Positions 8,187 through 16,888 of a DNA stretch of 64,000 bases are shown here, in pieces. Both the position numbers and the translations under genes were made by a program. How positions within the stretch are numbered: the first letter of the stretch is position 1; every line of letters starts with the position of its first letter. The stretch covers positions 215,264 to 279,263 of the forward strand of contig CAJQNB010000017.1 in NCBI GenBank assembly GCA_905479575.1. Direction: 5' to 3'. The notes beneath the pieces were generated by a model. The model ran no database searches. It was not told where the DNA came from and saw only the letters and a program-made list of their open reading frames with translations. Source of the stretch: an uncultured Pseudophaeobacter sp. Its GTDB lineage: Bacteria > Pseudomonadota > Alphaproteobacteria > Rhodobacterales > Rhodobacteraceae.

Positions 8187-8984
8187 TTGCCGTTGCAGGG
8201 GGGGCGCTCTAACCGGGTCTGGCGCTGTGGCGACAGGGTGGTAAAGCTCTATCAGCGTCAGCATGACAATCCGCTGTTTGCCAATGATCCCGCTCGGGAA
8301 GCCGCCGCGCTTGTGGCTCTTGCCGGAACTGGCATGGTGCCTGTCCTGTTGGGGGCGGGGCGCTTTGAAGGCCATGACTGGCTGATCTATGGTCATATCA
8401 CCGGAGCGCCCTGGCAGCGCGACAGCGGCCATGCTGCCCAGCTTTTGGGTCGGTTGCATGACCAACCTGAATTCAGCGGCTTGCCGCGCGGCGTCAATGG
8501 CAGCGCCGCGCTGGAGGCGCAGGGGGATGCGATTCTCAACCGGTGCACCGCAGACCCCGATCGTGTGGCAGAGCTGCGGGCACTGCGCCCCATCGGTCAG
8601 GTGCCACCTTTGCCGCTGCTGTCGCTGATCCACGGGGATCCGGTGCCGGGAAACCTATTGGCGCATGATGGCACGCTGACCCTGATCGACTGGCAATGCC
8701 CGCAAATGGGCGACCCAAGCGAGGATCTGGCGCTGTTTTTGTCACCAGCCATGCAGGTGCTGTACCGGGGCGCTGCGCTGTCACCGGCTGAAGAGGAGGC
8801 CTTTCTTGCGGCCTATCCTGATACCGGGGTCGTGGGGCGCTACCTGTCGTTAAAGCCTTGGTTTCACTGGCGTATGGCGGCGTATTGCCTGTGGCGCTGC
8901 GCGGATGGAAACCCGGTGGACCAGCACGCGTTTGAGCTGGAACGGGCGGCCATGGATCAATCCTGCATTCCCAACAGAGCATAG
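8187..8984 (+). CDS. Aminoglycoside/choline-kinase-like phosphotransferase
   Basis: Small-molecule kinase of the APH/ChoK fold. It shows the catalytic loop HGDPVPGN (about residues 149-156) and the metal-binding IDW (167-169) in the numbering from the TTG at 8187. The substrate is unknown; choline or thiamine would be family candidates. The start is unclear. From TTG 8187 the protein (265 aa) begins almost at the nucleotide-binding GGRSNRVW loop and has no ribosome-binding site. The frame stays open back to 8082 with no ATG, GTG or TTG, and a CTG at 8109 has GGAG nine bases upstream. The 3' end overlaps the convergent oxidase gene by 28 bases. Confidence 0.72.
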   Translation: MPLQGGRSNRVWRCGDRVVKLYQRQHDNPLFANDPAREAAALVALAGTGMVPVLLGAGRFEGHDWLIYGHITGAPWQRDSGHAAQLLGRLHDQPEFSGLPRGVNGSAALEAQGDAILNRCTADPDRVAELRALRPIGQVPPLPLLSLIHGDPVPGNLLAHDGTLTLIDWQCPQMGDPSEDLALFLSPAMQVLYRGAALSPAEEEAFLAAYPDTGVVGRYLSLKPWFHWRMAAYCLWRCADGNPVDQHAFELERAAMDQSCIPNRA

Positions 8985-10276
8985 GCTGGTGGCATGACGA
9001 TGCGGCGGGCGCGGCCAAAGGGAAACCGGGCCATGCCCTGCATAACCGGCGAATAGGGCAGATCAGGCGCGCGGCCCTGTACCAGATCCGCCAGCAACCG
9101 CCCGGCATAACTGCCCATGGCGACGCCATTACCGTGATAGCACAGCCCCGCAAACATCCCCGGAGTATCGGGAACCGGCCCAACAAAGGGCACAAGGTTG
9201 CGCGACATGCAGACCATCCCGGACCAGAAATGGGTGCCTTCTACGCCACGCCAGGCCGGAAACATGGTCTCAAAATGCTTGCGCAGAAGTCGGCGAATAG
9301 AGGCCTCTGCACGGGGCGAGGCAAACAGCCCGCCGCGCATACCAAACAGGAACCTACGGTCCGGCATCAGGCGGAAATAGTGCAGCAGGTTGCGGGTGTC
9401 ATAGGCCATCTGATCGCTGAACCAACCCTGTGCCTGCAACTCGTCATCCGTCAAAGGGCGGGTGACCATGACGCTTGATTGCGCGGGCAGATACCGACCT
9501 GACAGCCATTTTGGCAGACCGTCCCAAGAGTAGCCATTGGTGGCAATGATCACTTGTTTGGCGCGAACTTGCCCACCAGGGGTGGTTAGGAGATGCCCGT
9601 CGGACGCGGCGGTCAGGCGGGTTACGGGGCTGTTTTGGAAAAGACTGGCACCTGCGTTTTCAGCGGCGCGGGCAATGCCAAACAGATACTTGCGCGGGTT
9701 GAGGCCAAACCCAACAGGTGCTGTCAGGGCGCCAAAGAAGGTTCCGTTCAGACCCTGATCTGCGAGCGCGTCTTGTTCCAGAAGATGCGCGGTGCCGCCC
9801 GCCGCGGTGATTTCCTCGGCTTCGCGACGCAGGGCGGCCATGGCGCGCGGGCTGTGCGCCATCCGGGTTTCCCCCTTGGAATGGGTGTCTGCGGCGATCT
9901 CGTGGCGGTCCAGCAGGCCGCGTACCAGATCAATGGCGGCCAGCTCTGCCTCCATATAGGTTCTGGTGGCTTCATCGCCGAACTTGCGCTGCATGGCGCT
10001 GCCCGACAGCATGGTACCGCCCAGGCAACAAAAGCCGCCGTTGCGCCCGGAGGCGCCCCAGCCGGGGGTTTCCGCCTCCAGTACGGCCACGCGGGTGCCA
10101 CTTTCTGCCAGATGCAGCGCAGCTGACATTCCGGTAAAGCCACCACCGATGACTGCCACGTCAACCTGCATCTCTCCGGCCTGCTGAGGCCAGAGAGGGG
10201 CGGCTATGGTCTCATCCCACCAGCAATTTTCGCGGGGGCCGGGACCATAGGCATAGGCGGAAAAGATTCGCCGCAT
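8957..10276 (-). CDS. FAD-dependent amine oxidoreductase, gamma-glutamylputrescine oxidase (PuuB)-like
   Basis: DAO-family flavoenzyme of 439 residues. The FAD-binding Rossmann motif VIGGGFTGMSAALHLAESG is at about 42-60, and GWGASGRNGGF (about 72-82) is typical of PuuB/OrdL-type oxidases. The C-terminal block GLCYHGNGVAMGSYAGRLLA is the FAD-contact motif of this family. It would oxidise the free amino group of gamma-glutamylputrescine or a related amine. It is the last gene of the potFGHI operon: its ATG shares one base with the potI stop codon (TGATG). That placement ties it to polyamine breakdown. No puuA or puuD homologue is in the window, so the true substrate may differ. Confidence 0.82.
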   Translation of the reverse strand: MRRIFSAYAYGPGPRENCWWDETIAAPLWPQQAGEMQVDVAVIGGGFTGMSAALHLAESGTRVAVLEAETPGWGASGRNGGFCCLGGTMLSGSAMQRKFGDEATRTYMEAELAAIDLVRGLLDRHEIAADTHSKGETRMAHSPRAMAALRREAEEITAAGGTAHLLEQDALADQGLNGTFFGALTAPVGFGLNPRKYLFGIARAAENAGASLFQNSPVTRLTAASDGHLLTTPGGQVRAKQVIIATNGYSWDGLPKWLSGRYLPAQSSVMVTRPLTDDELQAQGWFSDQMAYDTRNLLHYFRLMPDRRFLFGMRGGLFASPRAEASIRRLLRKHFETMFPAWRGVEGTHFWSGMVCMSRNLVPFVGPVPDTPGMFAGLCYHGNGVAMGSYAGRLLADLVQGRAPDLPYSPVMQGMARFPFGRARRIVMPPAYALLGMQD

Positions 10277-11091
10277 CAGCTGCGCTCCGCGGCATTTTCA
10301 TCGCGTTTTTGCCGCACGATCTGGCGTTTGTTCACCAGCGAGGCGGTAAGGACGCCAATGGTGACAATCGCGATCATCAGGGTCGAAAGCGCATTGATTT
10401 CAGGAGACACCCCAAGGCGCACCGCCGAGTAGATCTTGATCGGCAGGGTTGTGGCCGCAGGTCCCGAGGTGAAGGAGGCGATAACCAGATCGTCCAGCGA
10501 CAGGGTAAAGGCCAGGAGCCAGCCCGACACCACCGCAGGCGCGATAATTGGCAGGGTGACCAAGCGAAAGGCCTCGGCGGGGGAACAGCCCAGATCCAGC
10601 GCGGCCTCTTCCAGCGACCTGTCAAAGGTCACCAGCCGTGAAGAGACCACCACTGAGACATAGCACATGGAAAATGTCGTATGGGCCAGCACGATGGTCA
10701 GCACACCGCGATCCAACCCAATGCCGATGAACAGCAAAAGCAGCGATAGGCCGGTGATGACTTCGGGCATCACCAGGGGGGCGTAGATCATCCCTGAAAA
10801 CAGGGTACGCCCCATAAACCGTCCGCCACGCACCAGAACATAGGCGGCCATGGTGCCCAGAACCGTTGCGATTGTTGACGAGACCACCGCGACTTTGATC
10901 GTCACCCATGCGGCGTTGAGAAAGGCCTCGTTCTGCATCAGCTCGCCGTACCATTTGGTCGAGAACCCCGCCCAGACGGTGACCAGTTTGCTTTCGTTGA
11001 AACTGTAGATCACCAGAATCAGCATCGGCACATAGAGGAAGGCAAAGCCAAGCGTCAGCGAGACCGTATTGAACCAACTCATGCGTTTCAT
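10276..11091 (-). CDS. potI: Polyamine ABC transporter permease (PotI/PotC type)
   Basis: Inner-membrane permease of 271 residues with about six transmembrane segments. The first follows MKRMSWFNTVSL. The EAA-loop, EEAALDLGCSPAEAFRLVTL (coupling site for the ATPase), lies in the second half. The ATG at 11091 overlaps the upstream permease stop codon as ATGA; a second ATG at 11082 is possible. It pairs with the PotH-type permease and PotG-type ATPase encoded upstream. Substrate class (putrescine/spermidine) is inferred from the whole operon, not from this protein alone. Confidence 0.9.
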   Translation of the reverse strand: MKRMSWFNTVSLTLGFAFLYVPMLILVIYSFNESKLVTVWAGFSTKWYGELMQNEAFLNAAWVTIKVAVVSSTIATVLGTMAAYVLVRGGRFMGRTLFSGMIYAPLVMPEVITGLSLLLLFIGIGLDRGVLTIVLAHTTFSMCYVSVVVSSRLVTFDRSLEEAALDLGCSPAEAFRLVTLPIIAPAVVSGWLLAFTLSLDDLVIASFTSGPAATTLPIKIYSAVRLGVSPEINALSTLMIAIVTIGVLTASLVNKRQIVRQKRDENAAERS

Positions 11092-11969
11092 TGTTCGGCC
11101 TCCTGCTGTTTTTGCTGATTGCGCTGGAACAGCACGATGGGAATGATCAAGAGCAGCAACAGCACAACTGCCACTGCAGATGCCACGGGCCAGTCGCGGT
11201 TGGAGAAGAACTCTTCCCACAGGACCTTACCGATCATCAGCGTGTCAGATCCGCCCAGCAGCGATGGAATGACGAATTCGCCCAGCACCGGGATGAAGAC
11301 CAGAAAACAGCCGGCGATGATGCCGTTTTTCGACAGCGGAATGGTCACCAACCAAAAGGCCGACAAGCGCGAGCAGCCCAGATCCTCGGCGGCTTCAATC
11401 AGCGATTCGTCCAGCCGTTCAAGGGCGGCATAGATTGGCAGGATCATAAAGGGCAGATAGGTGTAAACGATACCGATATAGACGGCGGTATTGGTGTTGA
11501 GGATGGTGAGCGGTTCGGAAATCACCCCGGTCCACAGCAAGAACTGATTGAGAAAGCCTTCGTTCGACAGGATACCCATCCAAGCATAAACCCGGATCAG
11601 GAAGCTGGTCCAGAACGGCAGAATCACCAACATCATCAAGGTTGCACGCCATTCTTCGGGCGCGCGTGCCATGGCATAGGCCATCGGATAGCCAACCAAG
11701 AGCGTCAGCGTGGTCGAGATCAGGGCGATCTTTAGCGAGCTGAGATAGGCTTTCCAATACAGATCATCCTGGGTCAACCAGGCGAAGTTTTCAAAATCCA
11801 GCTCGGAGAGGAAGGCCCAGATGCCGGTCGCCCAATCAAAATGAGGCGTATAGGGCGGACGGGCCAGGGCCACATCGGAAAGCGAGATCTTAAACACGAT
11901 GACAAAGGGCACCAAAAACAGCGCCAAGAGCCAGAGATACGGGACAGCGATCAGGGTAAAGCGGCGCAT
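11088..11969 (-). CDS. potH: Polyamine ABC transporter permease (PotH/PotB type)
   Basis: Inner-membrane permease of 293 residues with six predicted membrane segments, starting MRRFTLIAVPYLWLLALFLV. The EAA-loop is LIEAAEDLGCSRLSAFWLVT. Length is normal for PotH, unlike the longer counterpart in the second transporter (19273-20544). Its ATG overlaps the PotG stop codon by one base (TAATG), and its stop codon overlaps potI by four bases. Tight coupling of potG-potH-potI supports an equimolar transporter complex. Confidence 0.9.
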   Translation of the reverse strand: MRRFTLIAVPYLWLLALFLVPFVIVFKISLSDVALARPPYTPHFDWATGIWAFLSELDFENFAWLTQDDLYWKAYLSSLKIALISTTLTLLVGYPMAYAMARAPEEWRATLMMLVILPFWTSFLIRVYAWMGILSNEGFLNQFLLWTGVISEPLTILNTNTAVYIGIVYTYLPFMILPIYAALERLDESLIEAAEDLGCSRLSAFWLVTIPLSKNGIIAGCFLVFIPVLGEFVIPSLLGGSDTLMIGKVLWEEFFSNRDWPVASAVAVVLLLLLIIPIVLFQRNQQKQQEAEQ

Positions 11970-13096
11970 TATTCAGCCAACAGAACGCCTGCCGTGGCGG
12001 TCCAGGACAGCCAGACAGTGTCTTCCCAAGTGAAAGCACGACGTGAAATGCGGCGGGTGTTGGCGCTTTGCGCCTTGATCACCGCGCCAGAAGGCAGTTC
12101 GACATGATAGGTGGAGATATTGCCGAGATACGCGATATCGAGGATCTTTCCCTCCACCGCATTATCGACATCATTGGGTTTGTCAGAAGTAATGGTGACT
12201 TTCTCTGGGCGTATCGCCAGATGACAGGGCTGACCGTCGGAGAAAGGGTTTGGCGATTTGACATTCAGGGGCGCTTGCCCGTCCTTCCAGGCAATTGAAT
12301 AGCTGTCTTCGCCATTTGGGGTGGCGGTCCCGCCGATGATGTTCACCTCGCCGATGAAATCAGCAACATAGACCGAATTGGGCGTTTCATAGATACGGTC
12401 CGGGGTCGCGACCTGGATGATCCTGCCGTTGTCCATTACCGCGACGCGGCTGGCGACGGTCATCGCCTCTTCCTGGTCATGGGTCACAATGACAAAGGTG
12501 GTGCCGGTCTTTTCCTGAATATCCATCAGCTCAAACTGGGTGTCCTGACGCAGCTTTTTGTCTAACGCACCCAGGGGTTCATCCAGCAGCAGAAGTTTGG
12601 GCTTTTTGGCAAGTGAGCGTGCCAGAGCAACCCGCTGACGCTGACCACCCGATATTTGGTGCGGCTTGCGGCTGGCAAATTTCTCCAGCCGGGTCAGGCG
12701 CAGCATTTCGTCCACTCGGTTGCTGATCTCGGGCTTGGCCATGCCTTCGCGCTTCAGGCCAAAGGCGATGTTTTCCCAGATGCTCAGATGCGGGAACAGC
12801 GCGTAGGACTGAAACATCATATTGGTGGCGCGCTTGTTCGGAGGCACTGGCGCCATGTCTTGACCGGCCAGAAAGATCTTTCCCTCAGAGGGGGTTTCAA
12901 ACCCGGCAAGCATCCGCATCATGGTGGTCTTGCCGCAGCCCGATGGGCCCAAAAGCGCAAAGAACTCTTTCTCATAGATGCCGATGGTCAGGTCGTCGAT
13001 CGCCGTGAAATCACCAAATCGTTTTGTGACGTTCTGGAACTGGATCAAAGGCTTGGCCTCTGGATCGTTCCAGGGTTCGAATACAGGAATGGTCAA
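11969..13096 (-). CDS. potG: Polyamine ABC transporter ATP-binding protein (PotG type)
   Basis: ATPase that energises the potFGHI importer. From the TTG at 13096 it has 375 residues. Walker A GPSGCGKTT is at about 50-58, the signature ISGGQRQRVALARSLA follows, and Walker B with D-loop is LLLLDEPLGALDKKLR. A C-terminal TOBE domain follows the nucleotide-binding domain. The TTG start is chosen because a GGGGGAC ribosome-binding site stands just upstream and because the longer frame would cross the hairpin at 13168-13194. It is separated from potF by that hairpin. Confidence 0.92.
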   Translation of the reverse strand: MTIPVFEPWNDPEAKPLIQFQNVTKRFGDFTAIDDLTIGIYEKEFFALLGPSGCGKTTMMRMLAGFETPSEGKIFLAGQDMAPVPPNKRATNMMFQSYALFPHLSIWENIAFGLKREGMAKPEISNRVDEMLRLTRLEKFASRKPHQISGGQRQRVALARSLAKKPKLLLLDEPLGALDKKLRQDTQFELMDIQEKTGTTFVIVTHDQEEAMTVASRVAVMDNGRIIQVATPDRIYETPNSVYVADFIGEVNIIGGTATPNGEDSYSIAWKDGQAPLNVKSPNPFSDGQPCHLAIRPEKVTITSDKPNDVDNAVEGKILDIAYLGNISTYHVELPSGAVIKAQSANTRRISRRAFTWEDTVWLSWTATAGVLLAE

Positions 13097-13167
13097 GCTG
13101 CGTCCCCCGCAATTTCTGAAAACGCGGGCTGCAAGCTGCGCAATCAGAGGTTTGTCGCAATTAGGCA

Positions 13168-13194
13168 AAGGCAGGGCGCGCTGGGCGCCCCGCC
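13168..13194 (-). terminator. Hairpin between potF and potG (likely attenuator)
   Basis: Stem GGC-A-GGGCGC with GCGCCC-C-GCC around a five-base loop, followed on the minus strand by TTTGCC. It stands directly after the binding-protein gene. Hairpins here usually let the binding protein be made in excess over the membrane parts. Confidence 0.6.
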
Positions 13195-13211
13195 GGATCA
13201 AGCGTCTGAGA

Positions 13212-14297
13212 TCAGGTGCCTGATTTGATTTTGGTCCACATGCGGGTCACCACACGCTGTACCTTGGGGGCATAGGGGGTGGTGGTGAAGAGATTGGCCA
13301 GTGTATCCGCATCGGGGTAGATTGCCGGATCGCCGATCACGTCTTCGGCCAGGAACTCTTGCGAGGCCATGTTGCCGTTGGCGTAATACACATAGTTCGA
13401 TGCGGCCGCCATATTCTGCGGATCCATGATGAAGTTCAGGAAGGCATGCGCCGCATCCGGGTTTGGTGCATCAACTGGGATGGCCATCTGGTCAAACCAC
13501 ATCTGCGCGCCCTCGACGGCTGCATGATAGGCGATTTCGACGCCATTGTCGGCCTCAGCAGCGCGGTCGCGGGCCTGCAGCACGTCCCCGGACCAGCCAA
13601 CAGCAACGCAGATATCGCCGTTCGCCAGACCATTGATATACTCGGACGAGTGGAATTTCTGGATATAGGGGCGAATGCCCATGAAGACGGCTTCGGCCTT
13701 GGCCAGCACCTCGGGGTCATGGCTGTTGGGGTCTTCGCCGATGTATTTCAGCGCGGCCGGGATCATTTCAGCAGGCGCATCCAGGAAGTGCACGCCGCAT
13801 TCGCTCAGCTTTTCCATATTGGCGGGGTTAAAGACCAGCTCAAGCGAGTTGATCGGCGCATCCTCGCCCAGCAGTTCTTTGACTTTGCCGATGTTTACGC
13901 CGATGCCGGTGGTGCCCCACATGTAGTTGATGGAATAGGCATTGTCCGGGTCATATTGTTCGGTGCGGGTTTCCACGACATCCCACATGTTCTTGTGGTT
14001 GGGCAGCTTGGACATGTCCAGCTTTTGGAAAGACCCGGCGATAATCTGACGCTGCAGGAATGTGCCACTGGGCACCACAACGTCATACCCAGATCCACCG
14101 GCCAGCATTTTGGTTTCCAGCAGTTCATTGCTGTCAAAGACATCGTAGATCAGTTCGATACCGGTTTCAGTCTCGAACTTTTCCAGCAGTGCTTCATCAA
14201 TATAGTCGGACCAGTTGTAGACGCGTACTTCGTCTGCCATGGCGACCGAGCCGAGCAAGGCGACGGCGGTGGTGGTTGTGAGCATTTTGAGTGTCAT
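13212..14297 (-). CDS. potF: Periplasmic polyamine-binding protein (PotF type)
   Basis: Substrate-binding protein of 361 residues. The signal peptide covers about residues 1-21 (MTLKMLTTTTAVALLGSVAMA, cleaved before DEVRVYNW). The mature start VRVYNWSDYIDEALLEKFE is characteristic of the PotF/PotD family. The ligand-binding region includes YDVVVPSGTFLQ and AVGWSGDVLQARDRA. It delivers putrescine or a related polyamine to the PotHI permeases. It is first in the operon, divergent from the GntR gene across a 139-base promoter region that contains the shared TGATCAA element. Confidence 0.93.
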   Translation of the reverse strand: MTLKMLTTTTAVALLGSVAMADEVRVYNWSDYIDEALLEKFETETGIELIYDVFDSNELLETKMLAGGSGYDVVVPSGTFLQRQIIAGSFQKLDMSKLPNHKNMWDVVETRTEQYDPDNAYSINYMWGTTGIGVNIGKVKELLGEDAPINSLELVFNPANMEKLSECGVHFLDAPAEMIPAALKYIGEDPNSHDPEVLAKAEAVFMGIRPYIQKFHSSEYINGLANGDICVAVGWSGDVLQARDRAAEADNGVEIAYHAAVEGAQMWFDQMAIPVDAPNPDAAHAFLNFIMDPQNMAAASNYVYYANGNMASQEFLAEDVIGDPAIYPDADTLANLFTTTPYAPKVQRVVTRMWTKIKSGT

Positions 14298-14336
14298 GGA
14301 AATCTCCCTGTGGGTACCGGTGTGAGCCCGGCTGAA

Positions 14337-14355
14337 CTAGATTTGATCAAGTTTT
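14337..14355 (+). promoter_or_regulatory. Operator-like element upstream of potF and the GntR gene
   Basis: CTAGATTTGATCAAGTTTT, with the palindromic core TTGATCAA. A closely matching copy in the opposite orientation lies upstream of the aminotransferase gene (15148-15167). The two sites flank the GntR gene, which suggests its operator. Confidence 0.5.
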
Positions 14356-14436
14356 ACCTCATTCGGCAATACTGTTTATGTTTCCACCGGGCAGAACTTC
14401 GTGCAAGCTGCTCAAAATTTAGGAGGATAATCGCAA

Positions 14437-15132
14437 GTGTCGGTGACCAAATTAGCATCTCACGCAGACCAGGCCGCCCCGGATGATAGGCCAAAACTGC
14501 CCGCCCATGAGACCGTCTATCAAAAGATGCGCGCGCAAATTCTCTTTGGCGAGCTGGCCCCCGGGCAGGCGGTCACCATCCAGGGGCTGACCGAGTCATT
14601 GGGGGCGGGCATGACCCCGGTACGTGAGGCCATTCGCCGGTTGATTTCCGATGGGGCTTTGATGTTTCAGGGCAACCGCCGGGTCTCGGTTCCCTTGCTG
14701 CGGTCTGAGGATATAGATGAGCTAATTTTCGTAAGAAAAACAATAGAATCTGAGCTTGCACGCCGGGCTGCTCTGCGCATATCTGCCGATCAGATCGCCC
14801 GTTTGGAAGCCATTGATACCGCCCTGGATCAGGCGATTTCTGCGGGGGATGTCACCGGCTATTTGGTGCAGAACTACAGCTTCCATTCCGAACTCTATGC
14901 CTGCGCCGACGCGCCGATCATGTCGGATTTGGCAGACCGGCTGTGGCTGCGCTTTGGTCCTTCGCTGCGGGTGGTCTGCGGTCGCTTTGGAACCCAGAGT
15001 TTCCCGGACCGCCATAAGGACATCATCGAGGCCATGCGTCGGGGGGAGGCAGAAAAAGTGGCGCTGGCGATGGAAAAAGACGTCGAACAGGGCATGGAAC
15101 AAGTGAGTCAGGGGCTGGTCAGCGCCAACTGA
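14437..15132 (+). CDS. GntR/FCD-family regulator of the polyamine locus
   Basis: DNA-binding repressor or activator of 231 residues. The winged helix-turn-helix is at about 25-90 (ETVYQKMRAQILFGELAPG, then MTPVREAIRRLISDGALMF). The C-terminal FCD helical domain contains metal/ligand-site histidines (NYSFHSELYACA, DRHKDIIEAMRRG). It starts at GTG 14437 with AGGAGG ten bases upstream. It sits between the divergent potFGHI operon and the downstream aminotransferase, so it most likely senses a polyamine or breakdown product and controls both. The ligand cannot be read from the sequence. Confidence 0.9.
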   Translation: MSVTKLASHADQAAPDDRPKLPAHETVYQKMRAQILFGELAPGQAVTIQGLTESLGAGMTPVREAIRRLISDGALMFQGNRRVSVPLLRSEDIDELIFVRKTIESELARRAALRISADQIARLEAIDTALDQAISAGDVTGYLVQNYSFHSELYACADAPIMSDLADRLWLRFGPSLRVVCGRFGTQSFPDRHKDIIEAMRRGEAEKVALAMEKDVEQGMEQVSQGLVSAN

Positions 15133-15147
15133 TTCGATTGACAAGGA

Positions 15148-15167
15148 GAAATTTGATCATATTCTAG
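15148..15167 (-). promoter_or_regulatory. Operator-like element upstream of the SpuC-like aminotransferase
   Basis: On the minus strand it reads CTAGAATATGATCAAATTTC and aligns with the element at 14337-14355 with one gap (shared CTAGA and TGATCAA). It lies between the GntR stop codon and the aminotransferase start. Confidence 0.5.
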
Positions 15168-15197
15168 GGCCAATCTCTCATTGACGGAGTCTGCCTG

Positions 15198-16592
15198 ATG
15201 AACGCGATCACCAATCACATGCCCACGGCCGAATTGCAGGCTTTGGATGCTGCCCACCATATGCACCCCTTTACCGCCAACGGCGAATTGGCCGAAAAGG
15301 GCAGCCGCATCATTACCCGTGCGACGGGTGTTACCCTGACCGATAGTGAGGGGAATGAGATCCTAGACGCCATGGCGGGCCTGTGGTGTGTCAACATTGG
15401 CTATGGCCGCGATGAGCTGGCCGATGTGGCTGCGCGCCAGATGCGGGAACTGCCCTATTACAACACCTTTTTTCAAACCACCCATGTGCCGGTGATTGCA
15501 CTGGCCGCCAAAATTGCTGAGCTGGCACCAGGTGATTTGAACCACGTGTTTTTTGCGGGTTCAGGATCTGAGGCCAATGACACCAATATCCGTATGGTGC
15601 GGCACTATTGGGCGCTGAAGGGTAAGCCAACAAAATCGGTCATTATCAGTCGCCATAATGCCTATCACGGCTCTTCTGTGGGCAGTGGCTCGCTGGGCGG
15701 TATGAGCGGGATGCACGCGCAGGGCGGGCTGCCGATCCCGGATATTCACCACATCAACCAGCCCCATTGGTGGGCCGAAGGTGGCGACACCTCCGAGGAT
15801 GATTTTGGTTTGGCACGGGCGCAGGAGCTGGAAGCCGCGATTCTGGAACTGGGCGAAGATCGGGTTGCCGCCTTTATCGCTGAACCTGTCCAGGGCGCTG
15901 GCGGTGTTATCGTGCCGCCTGCCACCTATTGGCCTGAGATCCAGCGCATCTGCGACAAATATGAAATCCTGCTGATCGCGGATGAAGTGATCTGTGGGTT
16001 TGGTCGCACCGGCAATTGGTTTGGCTCGCAAACCATGGGAATTCGTCCGGATATCATGACCATCGCCAAGGGGTTGTCGTCCGGCTATGCGCCCATCGGC
16101 GGCTCAATTGTCAGCGATGAGGTTGCAGCGGTCATTGGCTCGGATGAGTTTAACCATGGCTATACCTATTCCGGCCATCCCGTGGCCTCGGCTGTGGCGC
16201 TGGAAAACCTGCGTATTCTCGAAGAAGAGAATGTCGTTGGTCATGTTCAGGATGTTGCGGCGCCCTATTTGAAAGAGAAATGGGAAGCGCTGGCAGATCA
16301 CCCGCTGGTAGGCGAAGCCAAGATCGTCGGCATGATGGGGTCGATTGCGCTGGTTCCGAACAAAGACAGCCGGGCGGGCTTTGCGGCCGAGGCGGGAACT
16401 GTTGGGTTTATCTGCCGCGAGCGCTGCTTTGCCAATAACCTTGTTATGCGGCATGTGGGCGATCGGATGATTATTTCACCACCACTGGTGATCACCCCTG
16501 AGGAGATTGATGTCCTGATCGCGCGGGCCCGGAGCTCGCTGGATGAGTGTTATGCAATTCTGCAGGAAAAGGATCTGCTGCACAGCGCCTGA
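15198..16592 (+). CDS. Putrescine/polyamine:pyruvate aminotransferase (SpuC-like, class III)
   Basis: PLP enzyme of 464 residues that moves an amino group from putrescine or another diamine to pyruvate, giving an aminoaldehyde and alanine. Class III features are FAGSGSEANDTN (about 119-130), ADEVICGFGRTG (261-272) and the Schiff-base lysine K291 in IAKGLSSGYAPIGG. The motif AGLWCVNIGYGRDEL near the N-terminus is typical of SpuC-like enzymes. GGAG precedes the ATG. Close relatives also act on beta-alanine or taurine-type omega-amino acids, so the substrate rests on the flanking polyamine transporters. A strong terminator follows. Confidence 0.87.
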   Translation: MNAITNHMPTAELQALDAAHHMHPFTANGELAEKGSRIITRATGVTLTDSEGNEILDAMAGLWCVNIGYGRDELADVAARQMRELPYYNTFFQTTHVPVIALAAKIAELAPGDLNHVFFAGSGSEANDTNIRMVRHYWALKGKPTKSVIISRHNAYHGSSVGSGSLGGMSGMHAQGGLPIPDIHHINQPHWWAEGGDTSEDDFGLARAQELEAAILELGEDRVAAFIAEPVQGAGGVIVPPATYWPEIQRICDKYEILLIADEVICGFGRTGNWFGSQTMGIRPDIMTIAKGLSSGYAPIGGSIVSDEVAAVIGSDEFNHGYTYSGHPVASAVALENLRILEEENVVGHVQDVAAPYLKEKWEALADHPLVGEAKIVGMMGSIALVPNKDSRAGFAAEAGTVGFICRERCFANNLVMRHVGDRMIISPPLVITPEEIDVLIARARSSLDECYAILQEKDLLHSA

Positions 16593-16629
16593 CCCTGCGC
16601 GGCAAAGAACAACCTGGCCAAAGCACCAC

Positions 16630-16665
16630 AGGCCTTGCACCCCATCAGGTGCGAGGCCTTTCTGT
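16630..16665 (+). terminator. Terminator after the SpuC-like aminotransferase
   Basis: 12-bp stem (16630-16641 with 16648-16659, one T-G wobble) around the loop CCATCA, followed by TTTCTGTTT. It separates the aminotransferase from the second transporter operon. Confidence 0.8.
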
Positions 16666-16888
16666 TTATGGTGAACAAGAGTTCCCCAGTGTTAGCGGAA
16701 ACTGCACAAATCTGTCGCAAATCTGTCGTTGGGGGGCGCTGTGAGTCCAAAGTGTCTATCGTTGCGGCCTAAGCTGGTCTGATAATTATTAATGGATGAT
16801 GCGGTTGCATCCCCCGGCAAGGGTATGCTTACATCACGTCAGAAGCGCAGAACCAATCTGCCGATTATAAAAAAACGGGGAGCCTGCT

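Noticed and set aside
13359..14486. Plus-strand frame of 375 codons opposite potF
   Set aside because: It lies over the clear PotF-type gene; the translation has no recognisable domain and runs into the GntR promoter.
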